62,292 bases of DNA, taken from assembly GCF_014698305.1 (NCBI RefSeq), contig NZ_JACJST010000030.1, positions 1-62,292 on the forward strand, given 5' to 3'. This document shows positions 7,912-17,486 of this stretch, in pieces. Below the pieces are notes generated by a model. It saw nothing but the letters and a program-made list of their open reading frames with translations, had not been told where the DNA came from and did not search any database. A program made the position numbers and the translations under genes. The stretch comes from Anabaena lutea FACHB-196 (GTDB taxonomy: Bacteria > Cyanobacteriota > Cyanobacteriia > Cyanobacteriales > Nostocaceae). The number at the start of each line of letters is the position of its first letter. The first letter of the stretch is position 1.

Positions 7912-9555
7912 GTGCGCTTTAAATTTTTGGGGATAACAAGCGCAGTGGCAATAGCCATTGTATCTGTACCAAAAGCTACAGCCCAGATCCCTCTTTTACC
8001 TTACTTACAAACTCCTAGCAGTGTGAGTAATGATTCAGAAAACAAAAATGTTTCGGAATGGATTTATTTAGATGGTCGCCCATTATTTCGGATAGCAGGA
8101 TCAAAAAACAATATTTCCGAGCGGTTACAAAATATCCAGCAAAATTTGCAAACAATCAGCCAAAATTACTTTAATTCACCCACACAAGCCTTCAATGTCC
8201 AAATCCGAACTGTGAATGGCTTGCCAGTAATTTACATCAATGAAAACTACTTGATGACTGTCAATTCAGAAGATGCTAAATTACGTCAAGTAGATACGTT
8301 GACACTGGCTAATCAAATTGCCGGAGATTTGCAGCAATACTTGGAACGAGCCAAGGAAGAACGCCAAACTTCATCTTTAATCGACAACGGCAAAATTGCT
8401 GTTGGTATTGGGCTAGGGATGATTTTACTGAGTTGGGGAATCAAACGCTGGCAAAGGCGTTTAAATCAGAAAGCAGAAAACTTTATCTCTCCAACTTCAG
8501 AAACAGATCAACCAATTACCGTCCTACTCAATCAACAACAAGAGCAGCATCTTCAAGAAGTTAAAAAAAGACTATTCCAAATCGCACAAACTGGAATTTG
8601 GGGAAGTGGTAGTTTTATCATTCTCGGTCTATTTCCTTACACTAGGGCGCTGCAATTAGGAATTCTCGTTGTTGCCCAAATTCCTTTAAGATTGGCAGCT
8701 GTTGTTTTGGGAACTTACGTAGCAATTCGCTTTACCTATGCCTTAATAGATCACTTTACCTCGACTATCGTTAGCAGTGGTGCTTTATTAACCCCACAAA
8801 CTTACGAACGTCTACAATTGCGAATTTCCACATTTTCCGGCGTAACGAAAAGTATTGCCACTATTCTCTGGGTGGGAACTGGCATTTTATTAGCCTTGGT
8901 TTCCTTGGGAATAGATATTATTCCGCTCCTCGCTGGTGCTGGATTAGTCGGTGTGGCCTTGTCCCTAGCTTCCCAAAACTTAATCAAAGATGCAATTAAT
9001 GGTTTTCTGATTATTCTCGAAGATCAATATGCTCTTGGTGATGTCATTAATGTGGGAGATGTGGGTGGTTTGGTAGAAAATCTCAATCTGCGAATGACTC
9101 AAGTGCGGGATGCAGAAGGCCGTTTGATTACAATTCCCAATAGCGAAGTGAAAATAGTAGCTAATCTTTCTAGTCGTTGGTCACGGGCAGATTTAACAAT
9201 CCCAGTTTCCTACCAAGCCGACATTGACAATGCTTTGAAATTAATTGAAGATGTGGCTTTGAAAATGAATGAAGAACCCCTATGGCGACGGCAAATTATC
9301 GAAAAACCAACTGTGTTGGGAATTGATAATTTTAGCGATCGCGGTTTGATTATCCGTGTATGGATTAAAACCCAGCCCCTCAAACAATGGGATGTAGCGC
9401 GAGAATATCGTCGTCGCGTAAAAGTTGCCTTAGATAAGGCCGGAGTTTCCATTCCCGTCCCGCAACAAGCCGTTTGGATCAATCATCCTCAGTTTTTGAA
9501 CTCTCAGAATAATGACAAGTCTGAATTCCCTTCAATTACAGCACCAGAAACCTAA
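7912..9555 (+). CDS. MscS-family mechanosensitive ion channel
   Basis: A 547-residue small-conductance mechanosensitive channel homologue. Residues 1-25 are a signal peptide ending at about 'PKATA/Q'. Residues 30-150 form an extra periplasmic domain absent from E. coli MscS. Membrane segments follow near 163-177, 225-245, 250-275 and 315-340. The pore helix and beta-domain entry read 'AGAGLVGVALSLASQNLIKD' and 'NGFLIILEDQYALGD', the MscS signature of Gly/Ala-rich packing. The cytoplasmic vestibule is complete ('GLVENLNLRMTQVRD', 'IPNSEVKIVANLS'). It would open when membrane tension rises and release solutes on osmotic down-shock. The GTG start is fixed by the strong Shine-Dalgarno sequence. 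Monocistronic. Confidence 0.95.
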   Translation: MRFKFLGITSAVAIAIVSVPKATAQIPLLPYLQTPSSVSNDSENKNVSEWIYLDGRPLFRIAGSKNNISERLQNIQQNLQTISQNYFNSPTQAFNVQIRTVNGLPVIYINENYLMTVNSEDAKLRQVDTLTLANQIAGDLQQYLERAKEERQTSSLIDNGKIAVGIGLGMILLSWGIKRWQRRLNQKAENFISPTSETDQPITVLLNQQQEQHLQEVKKRLFQIAQTGIWGSGSFIILGLFPYTRALQLGILVVAQIPLRLAAVVLGTYVAIRFTYALIDHFTSTIVSSGALLTPQTYERLQLRISTFSGVTKSIATILWVGTGILLALVSLGIDIIPLLAGAGLVGVALSLASQNLIKDAINGFLIILEDQYALGDVINVGDVGGLVENLNLRMTQVRDAEGRLITIPNSEVKIVANLSSRWSRADLTIPVSYQADIDNALKLIEDVALKMNEEPLWRRQIIEKPTVLGIDNFSDRGLIIRVWIKTQPLKQWDVAREYRRRVKVALDKAGVSIPVPQQAVWINHPQFLNSQNNDKSEFPSITAPET

Positions 9556-9603
9556 ATAGTGCAAAGTTTTTTAATCACCTAACCCTTTTCCCATTCGGGA
9601 AAT

Positions 9604-9645
9604 AATCATGTATGGGCGTTTTATGAAGCGTCTATACATGATTTT
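9604..9645 (+). terminator. Terminator-like hairpin after the MscS gene
   Basis: AATCATGTATGGGCG pairs with CGTCTATACATGATT (G-U pairs allowed) around an eight-base loop and runs into TTTTATTTA. It lies about 50 bases after the stop. Reading either way it could end transcription. Confidence 0.7.
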
Positions 9646-9786
9646 ATTTATATAATTAGGTACACGTAAATAATTATCGTTGGACTAAAGCTGCTATTGC
9701 AGAAGAAAAAGAATTTTATTCTGTTGACTTACTTGTATAAAGTAGCTTGTCTGATTAGAAATAATTTTTGATTGCCCTCTTGGCAA

Positions 9787-9806
9787 TATAGTATATATGT
9801 ACTATA
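9787..9806. promoter_or_regulatory. Inverted repeat before the 87-residue gene
   Basis: TATAGTA and TACTATA form a perfect 7-bp palindrome with a 6-base centre, about 63 bases before the ATG at 9869, and are followed by TATACTATAAAAAT. It could be an operator or overlap a -10 element; no regulator is indicated by the sequence. Confidence 0.35.
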
Positions 9807-9868
9807 CTATAAAAATAGTCTTCAAACCTTGAAAGACTTATGGAAGATGGATTTAAAGGACTATACCT

Positions 9869-10132
9869 ATGATGAAGCATTATATTCTCAGCCTCAATCC
9901 AACTGCCAAGCATGAATGGGATCGTTGTATTTTACGTGATCCTCTTACTGCAAAACGTCCAGATATAGCTAAATTAATTTCCGAAGCCGTAGGTGCAGAG
10001 ACAGGCAATTATTTAGTAAGTGTAAATATTGAAGTCACAGTATTAGAACAAGCATCCCCATCACCAGCAGAACAACTTTCCCTACCCTTTCTGGAAGTCA
10101 ACCTCCCGTCGCAACTGCGCGAAGCAGCTTAA
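9869..10132 (+). CDS. Small protein of unknown function, 87 residues
   Basis: I do not recognise the family. The protein starts 'MMKHYILSLNPTAKHEWDRC', has a mixed helix/strand N-terminal half, a central 'SEAVGAETGNYLVSVNIEV' and a Pro/Ser-rich, Leu-rich C-terminus ('SPSPAEQLSLPFLEVNLP'). There is no signal peptide, membrane helix or metal motif. Codon use resembles its neighbours and the frame is the only long one here, so it is probably real. It stands alone between the channel gene and the flavin oxidoreductase, each separated by more than 300 bases. The second ATG (codon 2) is an equally good start. Confidence 0.6.
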   Translation: MMKHYILSLNPTAKHEWDRCILRDPLTAKRPDIAKLISEAVGAETGNYLVSVNIEVTVLEQASPSPAEQLSLPFLEVNLPSQLREAA

Positions 10133-10390
10133 AAATTACCAAATATTTTAGGGCGCAGTGTCTGCGCCTTTATAGTCTTTATAAAAATTTTTTACGTCAG
10201 TTTTCTCCAACTACTGCGAAAATAGTTGATATTCTAATTACTACTACGCTTGATTTAATTAATCCCAAACATTTAAACAAGTAGTTTACAAACCTGTAAT
10301 ACGCTGTAAAACTCTTGAGGCACTGGCATCTTGTTTGTTCAAATCATGTAAATTAAATAGACAATAAGTAGCTTGGCGCAATTAAATATA

Positions 10391-10502
10391 AAACCTCTCC
10401 CTAACCCTCTCCTACAAGGAGAGGGAAAAGGAATAACTCTTAATAATGGAGAGGCTTTGACTCCCACTTCCCTGGTAGGGAAGGGGGCTGGGGGGTTAGG
10501 TC
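10391..10502. repeat. Inverted-repeat element of a type common in Nostocales
   Basis: Outer arms CCTCTCCCTAACCCTC and GGGGGGTTAGG flank two inner hairpins, CCCTCTCC/GGAGAGGG and CTTCCCT/AGGGAAG. A related block lies at 38671-38760 and a short piece at about 18720-18750. The rest of the 10133-10573 gap shows no gene. Confidence 0.75.
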
Positions 10503-10573
10503 TATCTTATATTTTTTAACGCCCACCTACTTAGCTTCATCATCATTTATGTATCTGCGAAGGACATTCAACC

Positions 10574-11638
10574 ATGCCACATTTATTTGAACCATTGAAT
10601 CAACGCAGCGTTACGTTTCCAAATCGCATTGCGGTTTCTCCCATGTGTCAATATTCCAGTGAAAATGGGTTCGCTAATGATTGGCATCTTATTCACCTTG
10701 TGAGTCGTGCTGTTGGAGGAGCAGGACTTATAATTACTGAAGCAGCGGCAGTTGAACCCCCAGGAAGGATCACGCCGCAAGATTTAGGAATTTGGGAAGA
10801 TGCCCACATTGAAATGCTGGCAAGAATTGTAGAGTCACTTCATCGTCATGGATCTGTGGCAGGAATTCAGCTTGCTCATGCAGGTAGAAAAGCTAGTACA
10901 GCCACTCCTTGGGATGGTGGTGGAGTGCTTTTGGAATCAGAAGGGGGATGGACAGCGATCGCTCCCAGTGCTATTCCATTTGAGTCAGAAAGTCCTACTC
11001 CCAAAGCATTGAGTATCGAAGAAATTCAAAATCTGATCGAATCATTTGTGAATGCTGCTCGACGTTCCCTAGAAGCAGGATTCGACGTGATTGAAATTCA
11101 CTCGGCTCACGGTTATCTATTGCATGAATTTCTCTCTCCACTGAGCAATCAACGGACAGATGAATACGGTGGCAGTTTTGAGAATCGCATCCGGTTTTTA
11201 TGTGAAGTTGTTCAAGCAGTAAGAAATATTTTACCGGATCAGACTCCGCTTTGGGTTCGTATTTCTGCAACTGATTGGGTCAGTAATGGCTGGGATATTG
11301 AACAAAGTATTGCCCTTTGCAGTAAATTAAAATCACTGGGTGTTGATTTAATTGATTGCTCATCAGGTGGAATTGTCCCTGGCGAAAAAATTCCAGTTGG
11401 TGCTGGTTATCAAACATCATTTAGCGATCGCATTCGCCGCGAAGCCCAAATTGCGACCGGTGCTGTTGGCATGATTACAGCACCAGAACAAGCAGATCAT
11501 ATCATTCGTACAGGTCAAGCAGACATAGTTTTAATCGGTAGAGAAATGTTGCGTGATCCTTACTGGGCAAGGCGGGCAGCCAAGCAACTGCGCCAATCCG
11601 TATCAGTTCCGATTCAGTACGATCGCGCCTGGAAGTAA
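10574..11638 (+). CDS. Old Yellow Enzyme family NADH:flavin oxidoreductase, YqjM/NamA-like
   Basis: A 354-residue FMN enzyme of the YqjM (thermophilic-like) branch of Old Yellow Enzymes, which reduces C=C bonds of alpha,beta-unsaturated carbonyls with NAD(P)H. Landmarks in order are C25 and Y27 in 'VSPMCQYSSENG' (the redox-tuning Cys of the YqjM class), Q99/H102 in 'GIQLAHAGRKAS', the substrate-binding His pair in 'IEIHSAHGYLLHEFLSPLSN' near 174-177, 'DEYGGSFENR', and the phosphate-binding 'AVGMI' and 'LIGREML' at the C-terminus. Length and motifs are complete. It is monocistronic; the natural substrate is unknown and a role in detoxifying reactive electrophiles is likely by family. Confidence 0.94.
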   Translation: MPHLFEPLNQRSVTFPNRIAVSPMCQYSSENGFANDWHLIHLVSRAVGGAGLIITEAAAVEPPGRITPQDLGIWEDAHIEMLARIVESLHRHGSVAGIQLAHAGRKASTATPWDGGGVLLESEGGWTAIAPSAIPFESESPTPKALSIEEIQNLIESFVNAARRSLEAGFDVIEIHSAHGYLLHEFLSPLSNQRTDEYGGSFENRIRFLCEVVQAVRNILPDQTPLWVRISATDWVSNGWDIEQSIALCSKLKSLGVDLIDCSSGGIVPGEKIPVGAGYQTSFSDRIRREAQIATGAVGMITAPEQADHIIRTGQADIVLIGREMLRDPYWARRAAKQLRQSVSVPIQYDRAWK

Positions 11639-11696
11639 GTATATCTGCGATCAATCTATTAAGTAGTCGTGCAAAATAAATTGCATATTTATCTCG

Positions 11697-11875
11697 TATC
11701 TCGCTCCCAGTCTCTGGCTGGGAATGCTATCATACAGGCTCTGACTCTACTGTCACACTCAGGCAAAGCCTTTTAGAATTCATTTATCTCGTTCCTAGTC
11801 TCTGACTCTTAATGCTATCATAGAGGCTCTGACTCTACTGTCGTCACACTCAGGCAAAGCCTTCTAGAATTCATT
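11697..11875. repeat. Two tandem direct repeats of about 90 bp
   Basis: Copy 1 (11697-11784) and copy 2 (11785-11875) both run from TATCTCG(C/T)TCC(C/T)AGTC to TAGAATTCATT. They share ATGCTATCATA(C/G)AGGCTCTG and CACACTCAGGCAAAGCCTT. Copy 2 has a 3-base insertion (GTC) near 11842 and a few substitutions. No gene is present in this gap. Confidence 0.85.
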
Positions 11876-11922
11876 CCCATACACAGTATAGAAACGAGAA
11901 ACCGGACTTGATCTGATGCCAA

Positions 11923-13062
11923 TTAAAATAATGATTGCAGTAACTTTTGAATTTGCTGATTAATCATATTCACATCAAAACATTCACTAGCAGTAATTCT
12001 GGCATGATTGGCAATATTCGCAGTTCTTTCAGGTTCTTGAACGCAGGTATTAATCACTTGGGCTAATTCTAGAGCTTCTCCTGGTGTGACTAAAAAACCA
12101 TTGATGCCCTCTTTTACTAATTCCATTGCACCACCGGCTTTAGCCGCAATCACAGGTTTACCACACAACATCCCTTCCACAATCACTCTTCCAAAAGGTT
12201 CCGGTGCGATAGAAGTATGTGCCACCACATCACACATTGCCATTAATTGAGGAATATCTGAGCGAAAACCTAAAAACTTAACCCGATTTTCTAAACCCAG
12301 TGCGGCAACTTTTTGGTGTAAATCCTGCACATAATCTTGTTCACCAAATAAAGCATCACCAACCAGAACTGCTATCACGTTTTGCGGACATTTAACAAGT
12401 GCATTAATTAAAATATGCTGTCCTTTCCAGGGAGAAAGACGGCTAAAATGTCCAACTATAAATTTATCTTTTAATCCTAATTCATGCCTTAAGTTTTGAA
12501 TATCAGCTTCACAAGTTTGATAATTATTCAATTCAAAACCATTATAAACAACCTCAATAAGATTTGGTTGACCTCCTGCTTCTAAAAAGGCGGTTTTACT
12601 AGCTTCAGAATTAGCAATTACCAATGAACAAAACCGATTAACCAAAGTAACAGCAATCCGCAGATTAGTTTTACTAAAGTGTTCTGTAGAAAGAATATCA
12701 TGTAAATGATAAACCAACGGACGACGCGCAAAAAAACTAGCTATTGCCCCCACAACTAAAGCTTTTTGAGTATTAGCATAAATTAAATCATATTCTCTGG
12801 CACGTTGAACAACCTTATAAATGAGGGGAGCGAGTTGTCCCAAACCACCTAAAGCTTGTAACAAACTGCTTTGTTTACGAACATTAATAACTTGAGTCGC
12901 TAAAACTTCAACAGGAATTTGATTCTTTTCTAGTAACTTCCTAAAATCACCATCTGCGAATAAACCTACAAATGCGTTTTTACCATAGGATTTAGCAATA
13001 TCAATTAAACATAATTCAGCACCACCTGGTTTTCCACTTTGATCTAAAAAAAGAATCTTCAT
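11923..13062 (-). CDS. GT4-family glycosyltransferase
   Basis: A 379-residue retaining glycosyltransferase with the GT-B fold. The N-terminal acceptor domain begins 'MKILFLDQSGKPGGAELC', where the 'GGAE' turn is typical of GT4. The C-terminal nucleotide-sugar domain has 'VGHFSRLSPWKGQ' near 203-215 and the EX7E motif 'EPFGRVIVE' with E288 and E296. The sugar and acceptor cannot be told from sequence. It is followed closely downstream by nothing and preceded by another GT4 gene (65-base gap), so the two probably form an operon adding sugars to a surface glycan. Confidence 0.92.
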   Translation of the reverse strand: MKILFLDQSGKPGGAELCLIDIAKSYGKNAFVGLFADGDFRKLLEKNQIPVEVLATQVINVRKQSSLLQALGGLGQLAPLIYKVVQRAREYDLIYANTQKALVVGAIASFFARRPLVYHLHDILSTEHFSKTNLRIAVTLVNRFCSLVIANSEASKTAFLEAGGQPNLIEVVYNGFELNNYQTCEADIQNLRHELGLKDKFIVGHFSRLSPWKGQHILINALVKCPQNVIAVLVGDALFGEQDYVQDLHQKVAALGLENRVKFLGFRSDIPQLMAMCDVVAHTSIAPEPFGRVIVEGMLCGKPVIAAKAGGAMELVKEGINGFLVTPGEALELAQVINTCVQEPERTANIANHARITASECFDVNMINQQIQKLLQSLF

Positions 13063-13127
13063 ACCATCTCCAAAACATCTAACTCTATGTTTAAATATCG
13101 TTAATATTTACTTCAAAATTTATCAGC

Positions 13128-14297
13128 TTAAGCCAAAAGAACCTGCCGCACCTTTTGAGCAATATTAGTCCAGTCATAATTGATGATTGTATAATCACGA
13201 CATTCTTCTCTTGAAGGTAAATAAATTTTACCTAACAGAGCTTGTTCTAATTTTTCAGCAATGCTTTCAACAGTAGTAGAATTAGTAATTAAATCCGGTG
13301 AAAATCCCTGTAAAATTTCTGGCATACCTCCCACAGGAGTACAAACAACAGGAGTACCACAAGCTAAAGATTCAAGAATAGCTAATCCAAAACCTTCAAA
13401 AGATTGACTAGGCATAATAGTTAAATCAGCAGCTTGGTAAGCAATTGGTAACTCTTCTTCAGGTAAAAAACCTAAAAATTTAACGTTGTTTTCTAAACCT
13501 AATTCTATAGCTTGTTGTTGAAGTAAATCTTGGATATGACCACGACCAGCTATAGCTAACCAAATATCAGGAATATGGGGTTTAATTATCGCTATAGCCT
13601 GCAATAATTTATCAATTCCCATTCTATGTACTAAGCGACGGGATGTAAATAATATTTGCCTACTACTAGGCCAACCCAGTTGTTTTCTAGCATCTTGACG
13701 TGATAGATTTGTTTGAAAATGATTAATATCCACTCCACCGGGAATGATGTGAATTTTGTTCCAGGGAATTTGGTATTTTTGATGTAGAATATGCCCAAAA
13801 GCCTTACTAAGGACAATAAAGCGATCGCATCGATTATAAGTATTTTTTTCTATTAACTGCTGCTTGAGCCAAATACTCAGTTTCTTATTTACTACTTCCT
13901 CCTGACTTTCCGAAGCCCAAGGTCCATGAAAATTAAACGTAATTGGTACTCCCTTAGGTAAAATATCTAAAATTGGAAAACTGTATAGTGCGAAATGCAA
14001 ATTAATTGCATCTGGCTTACTTAATCTTGTTTTCTTAAATTGATGACGAATTGACCAAAATCTTTGCGAAATAGGACTATCTGGGGAAGCTAAATTTGTT
14101 AACTTAATAGGTGTATCTTTTTCACCCGCTGGTAGACCTACTCCACATAATTCTACTTGGTCTTGATGTGCAGCTAATTTATGAGTTAGTTCATAAATAT
14201 ACCTTTCCAAACCTCCAGGGGTTTTAGGAAACCAACCTGTTCCCAATGTGAGAATAGATGCAGAGGCTAATTTACAAATTTTTTGGTTATCTTCCAC
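13128..14297 (-). CDS. GT4-family glycosyltransferase
   Basis: A 389-residue GT-B glycosyltransferase. The N-terminus has 'GTGWFPKTPGGLERY' (Gly-rich donor/acceptor loop near 19-33). The middle has 'NFHGPW' and 'IIPGGVDINHF', the hinge typical of GT4. The C-terminal half has 'FTSRRLVHRMGIDKLL' and the EX7E motif in 'SFEGFGLAILESLACGTPVV'. It is complete. It is the first gene of a two-gene unit with 11923-13062, reading away from the AT-rich region at 14.3-15.0 kb that must hold its promoter. Confidence 0.92.
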   Translation of the reverse strand: MEDNQKICKLASASILTLGTGWFPKTPGGLERYIYELTHKLAAHQDQVELCGVGLPAGEKDTPIKLTNLASPDSPISQRFWSIRHQFKKTRLSKPDAINLHFALYSFPILDILPKGVPITFNFHGPWASESQEEVVNKKLSIWLKQQLIEKNTYNRCDRFIVLSKAFGHILHQKYQIPWNKIHIIPGGVDINHFQTNLSRQDARKQLGWPSSRQILFTSRRLVHRMGIDKLLQAIAIIKPHIPDIWLAIAGRGHIQDLLQQQAIELGLENNVKFLGFLPEEELPIAYQAADLTIMPSQSFEGFGLAILESLACGTPVVCTPVGGMPEILQGFSPDLITNSTTVESIAEKLEQALLGKIYLPSREECRDYTIINYDWTNIAQKVRQVLLA

Positions 14298-15043
14298 CTA
14301 TTTATCTCCTCCGATGAATTAAGTGTGCTTTTTAGAGACAATTTAATAGTCAAATCATCAATTACATCAAACCTAAAAGCGACACGTAGATGGGTTTTAA
14401 ATGAAGTTATCTGTATATATAGCAGTCATCAAACCTGTGCTAAATAATTTATTGGAATTTTCACTGATAGGGATCAGTTACTTAAAAATCTCAAAAAATT
14501 GGGTCATTAATGAAATAATATCTTTATATATTCTTTATTTGGCTATTTGCAACAGGATACTTTTTTATAAACTATTTTTAGCTACCTGTCAAACAATAAA
14601 TTACCAAATGTTTTTTATGAACTCCGCGCTATCACTAGGGATAAATATGTTACTTGATTCTATTTTCGTCAAGATGATTGACAGATAAGTATTTTCCAAA
14701 TTAATTTCTATCAAAGTAAACTTAATTATCACTATTAAAGTATTAATTATTGCTATTTATTATGTCAAAAATTATATAAGTAAAACCTGAATAAGAATAA
14801 TTAAAATGTAAAAAATATATTTTATTGATAAAGTTTTGATAAACATATATGATAACTACTATTTACCTGTTAATTTATATATGGAGTCTCATTAGCCATA
14901 TAAACAAATTAGTACCTAAAAATTTTTTAAATATGGATGAGTAAGTATATATAAATGCATTTATATTAATTAGCCAAGCAAACTACTCCTATACACTCAT
15001 CTTCGATTAATAAAAATTACCAATATTTACTTATACTGTTTCT
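14298..15043. other. AT-rich divergent intergenic region
   Basis: This 746-bp region is very AT-rich and separates the minus-strand GT4 pair from the plus-strand beta-propeller gene, so it must contain both promoters. It has an open frame at 14401-14688, but I do not believe it is a gene. No repeat or RNA structure was recognised. Confidence 0.55.
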
Positions 15044-17374
15044 ATGAAAAATAGATTATCGTCACTGTTCAATAGAAATTACCAAAAACTTCATCAATAC
15101 CTCAATAAATTGGTTCATAAGAGATATTGGAGAAAAAAAATAGCTTTCAATATTTTACTCGCTTTAACCTGTGTATTAATGGTGACATTCGTAGGAATGT
15201 CTATGGACAGAGCTACGACTAAAACTGATAAAGAATCTGCCACACTCACCTATCAAACCTCTTGGATTGATAATACAATTGGTAAGGGAAAATTGCGGGT
15301 ACAAAACAATATTGAGGCTACGACTAAAACTGATAAAGAATCTGCCACACTCACCTATCAAACCTCTTGGATTGGTAATACAATTGGTAAGGGAAAATTG
15401 CGGGTACAAAACAATATCGAGGCGATGTATGTAACAGCAAATGGGGAGATTTATACTAATAGTTACTGGGATGAAGCTGGAGGAGAAGCGGGAATATATA
15501 AAGATGGTAAAGTAATTGCTACCCTTGAGGGTACTCACGGCTGGAATCGTCTTGGTGGTAAAGCTGTAACAGCAAATAGCAAATATATTTACCTTGCTAT
15601 GACTCAAGGTGGGATGAATAATCAGAAAGAGGATTATCCTCCCGAAGGTAAAACTTGGTATTGTGTAAGACGCTATGATTTAGCGGGAAAACCTGCACCT
15701 TTTCCTGGAGGGCGTGGTTGGGATAAAAGTATGTTAATTACTAGTAATGACAGCGAAGTTACTGGTTTAGCAATTATAGATAATCAGTTATTTGTTAGTA
15801 ATGCGGCTGCTAACATAGTTAGTATTGTTAATACCGAAACAATGCAGGAGAAGGGCAGATTTACTGTTAATAATCCAAGTGCAATAGCTATTGACAAACA
15901 AAAAAGTTTGTGGATTATTCAAAATAAAAAAGGTAGCACCGCTGCTAAAATCATGCATTATTCGCAAACGGGTAAAAAGCTACCAGAACAAATTGTAGAT
16001 ATTGTAGAACCAACAGCAATTGCTATTGATAATCAAGGTAGACTCTTAGTAGCAGAAAATGGAATCCGGCAACAAATAGTAATTTACAACATCCAAAAAC
16101 AGCCTCTACAAGTAGGAACTTTTGGAAATAAAAATGGCATTTATAGTGATGTAGCAGGAGAAGTTAAAAGTTTAAAATTTTATGGAATCACAGGAGTTGG
16201 TACAGATACCGCTGGCAATATTTATATCAACAACAATGGTTTTAACAAATCAGGCACAGATTTAAGAAAATTTTCCTCATCTGGAAAACAGCAATGGCAA
16301 TTACTAGGCTTGATATTTGTAGATAATGCAGATACTGATCCTAAAAGTGATGGTGTAAATGTCTTCACCAAGCAAGAAGAATACTTGATGGATTACAGTA
16401 AACCAGCTGGTAAGCAGTGGACTTACAAAGCCTACACTGTTAATCCTTTCAAATATCCTCAAGATCCACGCTTGCATACATCCCCAGATGCTACTTTTTT
16501 CCGTCGTATTCAGGGGAAGCCTTTTTTATTCCTCAAAGATATGTATGGTAGCTTTCTGCAAATTTATCGTTTTCAACCTGCTACAGACGGTAAAATTGCT
16601 ATCCCTGCGGGAATGTTTGTGAATACTAATGAAAGTGGTAAATCCATTACTGGTAATTGGCCTCCCTATCAACCAGCTAAAGGGGAATGGATTTGGCGGG
16701 ATAGTAATGGTAATGGTGCATTTGAGCAAAATGAATATGACAGCGGCCAAGATTATCCCTACACAGGTGGTTGGTGGGTAGATAGCAAAGGAGATGTTTG
16801 GAAAACCTTGCGAACTCAAGATGGCATTCGCCATTATCCTTTACAGGGTTTAGATAGCAAAGGGAATCCCATCTACACCTATAGTTCCATGCAAAAGGAA
16901 AAGACTCCCAACCTATTTAAGGATTTGCGCCGGATTGAGTATTTTCCTCAAACAGATACTATGTATTTGTCAGGCTTCACCGCAGAACATCCCGCAGTTG
17001 GTGATGACGCTGGAGTTGTGGGATCGGAAATTGTCCGCTTTGATAACTGGAGTCGAGGAAATCGCACTCCTAAATGGCGAACTGTAATTCCTTACGACAC
17101 CACTGGGAAACGGGAATTTTCTACCGCAGCTATGAGTGTAGCCAGCGATTATGTATTTGCAGTGACATTTAAAACCGCAGATGTATATGTCTATAAAGCC
17201 GCTACAGGCAAAATGGTACACAAGTTCAGTCCAGGGCCAGAAGTCGGTGGAGAAAGTGGTTGGATTGATATACCTTATGGTATCCGAGCTTTTCGCCGTT
17301 CTAATGGTGAATACTTAGTGTTTGTGGAAGAAAATTGGAAAGGAAAGGTGATTATGTATCGTTTACCAATTTGA
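15044..17374 (+). CDS. Membrane-anchored NHL/beta-propeller-like protein
   Basis: A 776-residue protein with a basic N-terminus, one membrane helix near residues 34-52 ('IAFNILLALTCVLMVTFVGM') and a large extracytoplasmic part. From about residue 125 it consists of propeller-type repeats ('AMYVTANGEIYTNSYWDEAG', 'AIDKQKSLWIIQNKKG', 'AIAIDNQGRLLVAENGIRQQ', 'GVGTDTAGNIYINNNGF'), as in NHL/SMP-30-like propellers. No catalytic motif is recognised. Residues 57-126 are two nearly identical 35-residue units ('ATTKTDKESATLTYQTSWI' onward), a recent in-frame tandem duplication of 105 bp. It lies among polysaccharide genes, so a role in glycan binding or assembly at the cell surface is possible, but that is inference. 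Confidence 0.8.
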   Translation: MKNRLSSLFNRNYQKLHQYLNKLVHKRYWRKKIAFNILLALTCVLMVTFVGMSMDRATTKTDKESATLTYQTSWIDNTIGKGKLRVQNNIEATTKTDKESATLTYQTSWIGNTIGKGKLRVQNNIEAMYVTANGEIYTNSYWDEAGGEAGIYKDGKVIATLEGTHGWNRLGGKAVTANSKYIYLAMTQGGMNNQKEDYPPEGKTWYCVRRYDLAGKPAPFPGGRGWDKSMLITSNDSEVTGLAIIDNQLFVSNAAANIVSIVNTETMQEKGRFTVNNPSAIAIDKQKSLWIIQNKKGSTAAKIMHYSQTGKKLPEQIVDIVEPTAIAIDNQGRLLVAENGIRQQIVIYNIQKQPLQVGTFGNKNGIYSDVAGEVKSLKFYGITGVGTDTAGNIYINNNGFNKSGTDLRKFSSSGKQQWQLLGLIFVDNADTDPKSDGVNVFTKQEEYLMDYSKPAGKQWTYKAYTVNPFKYPQDPRLHTSPDATFFRRIQGKPFLFLKDMYGSFLQIYRFQPATDGKIAIPAGMFVNTNESGKSITGNWPPYQPAKGEWIWRDSNGNGAFEQNEYDSGQDYPYTGGWWVDSKGDVWKTLRTQDGIRHYPLQGLDSKGNPIYTYSSMQKEKTPNLFKDLRRIEYFPQTDTMYLSGFTAEHPAVGDDAGVVGSEIVRFDNWSRGNRTPKWRTVIPYDTTGKREFSTAAMSVASDYVFAVTFKTADVYVYKAATGKMVHKFSPGPEVGGESGWIDIPYGIRAFRRSNGEYLVFVEENWKGKVIMYRLPI
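15212..15421 (+). repeat. In-frame tandem duplication, 2 x 105 bp
   Basis: Unit 1 (15212-15316) and unit 2 (15317-15421) differ at about three positions, giving D to G in 'SWI(D/G)NTIGKGKL' and silent changes at the end. The period of 105 bases equals 35 codons, so the reading frame is kept. Confidence 0.95.
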
Positions 17375-17467
17375 CAAAAATGAGTTAATTGATGTTCGCA
17401 TAATCACTCATAATATAGCGGTATGCACTCTTTGTGAGATAAAGTCATTCAATCGCAAAACCTGTAG

Positions 17468-17486
17468 GGGCGGGGAAACCCCGCCC
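17468..17486. terminator. GC-rich hairpin after the beta-propeller gene
   Basis: GGGCGGGG-AAA-CCCCGCCC is a perfect 8-bp stem about 95 bases after the stop. It lacks a T-run, and the same hairpin is a widespread repeat in Nostocales, so it may be a repeat that also attenuates transcription. The rest of 17375-17878 is AT-rich with no gene seen. Confidence 0.55.

Noticed and set aside
14401-14688. Open frame of 95 codons in the AT-rich gap
   Set aside because: Composition follows the AT-rich background, the hydrophobic translation has no family resemblance, and no Shine-Dalgarno sequence is seen.
17468-17486. Small regulatory RNA at the GC-rich hairpin
   Set aside because: The hairpin is a common dispersed repeat and no promoter is visible next to it.
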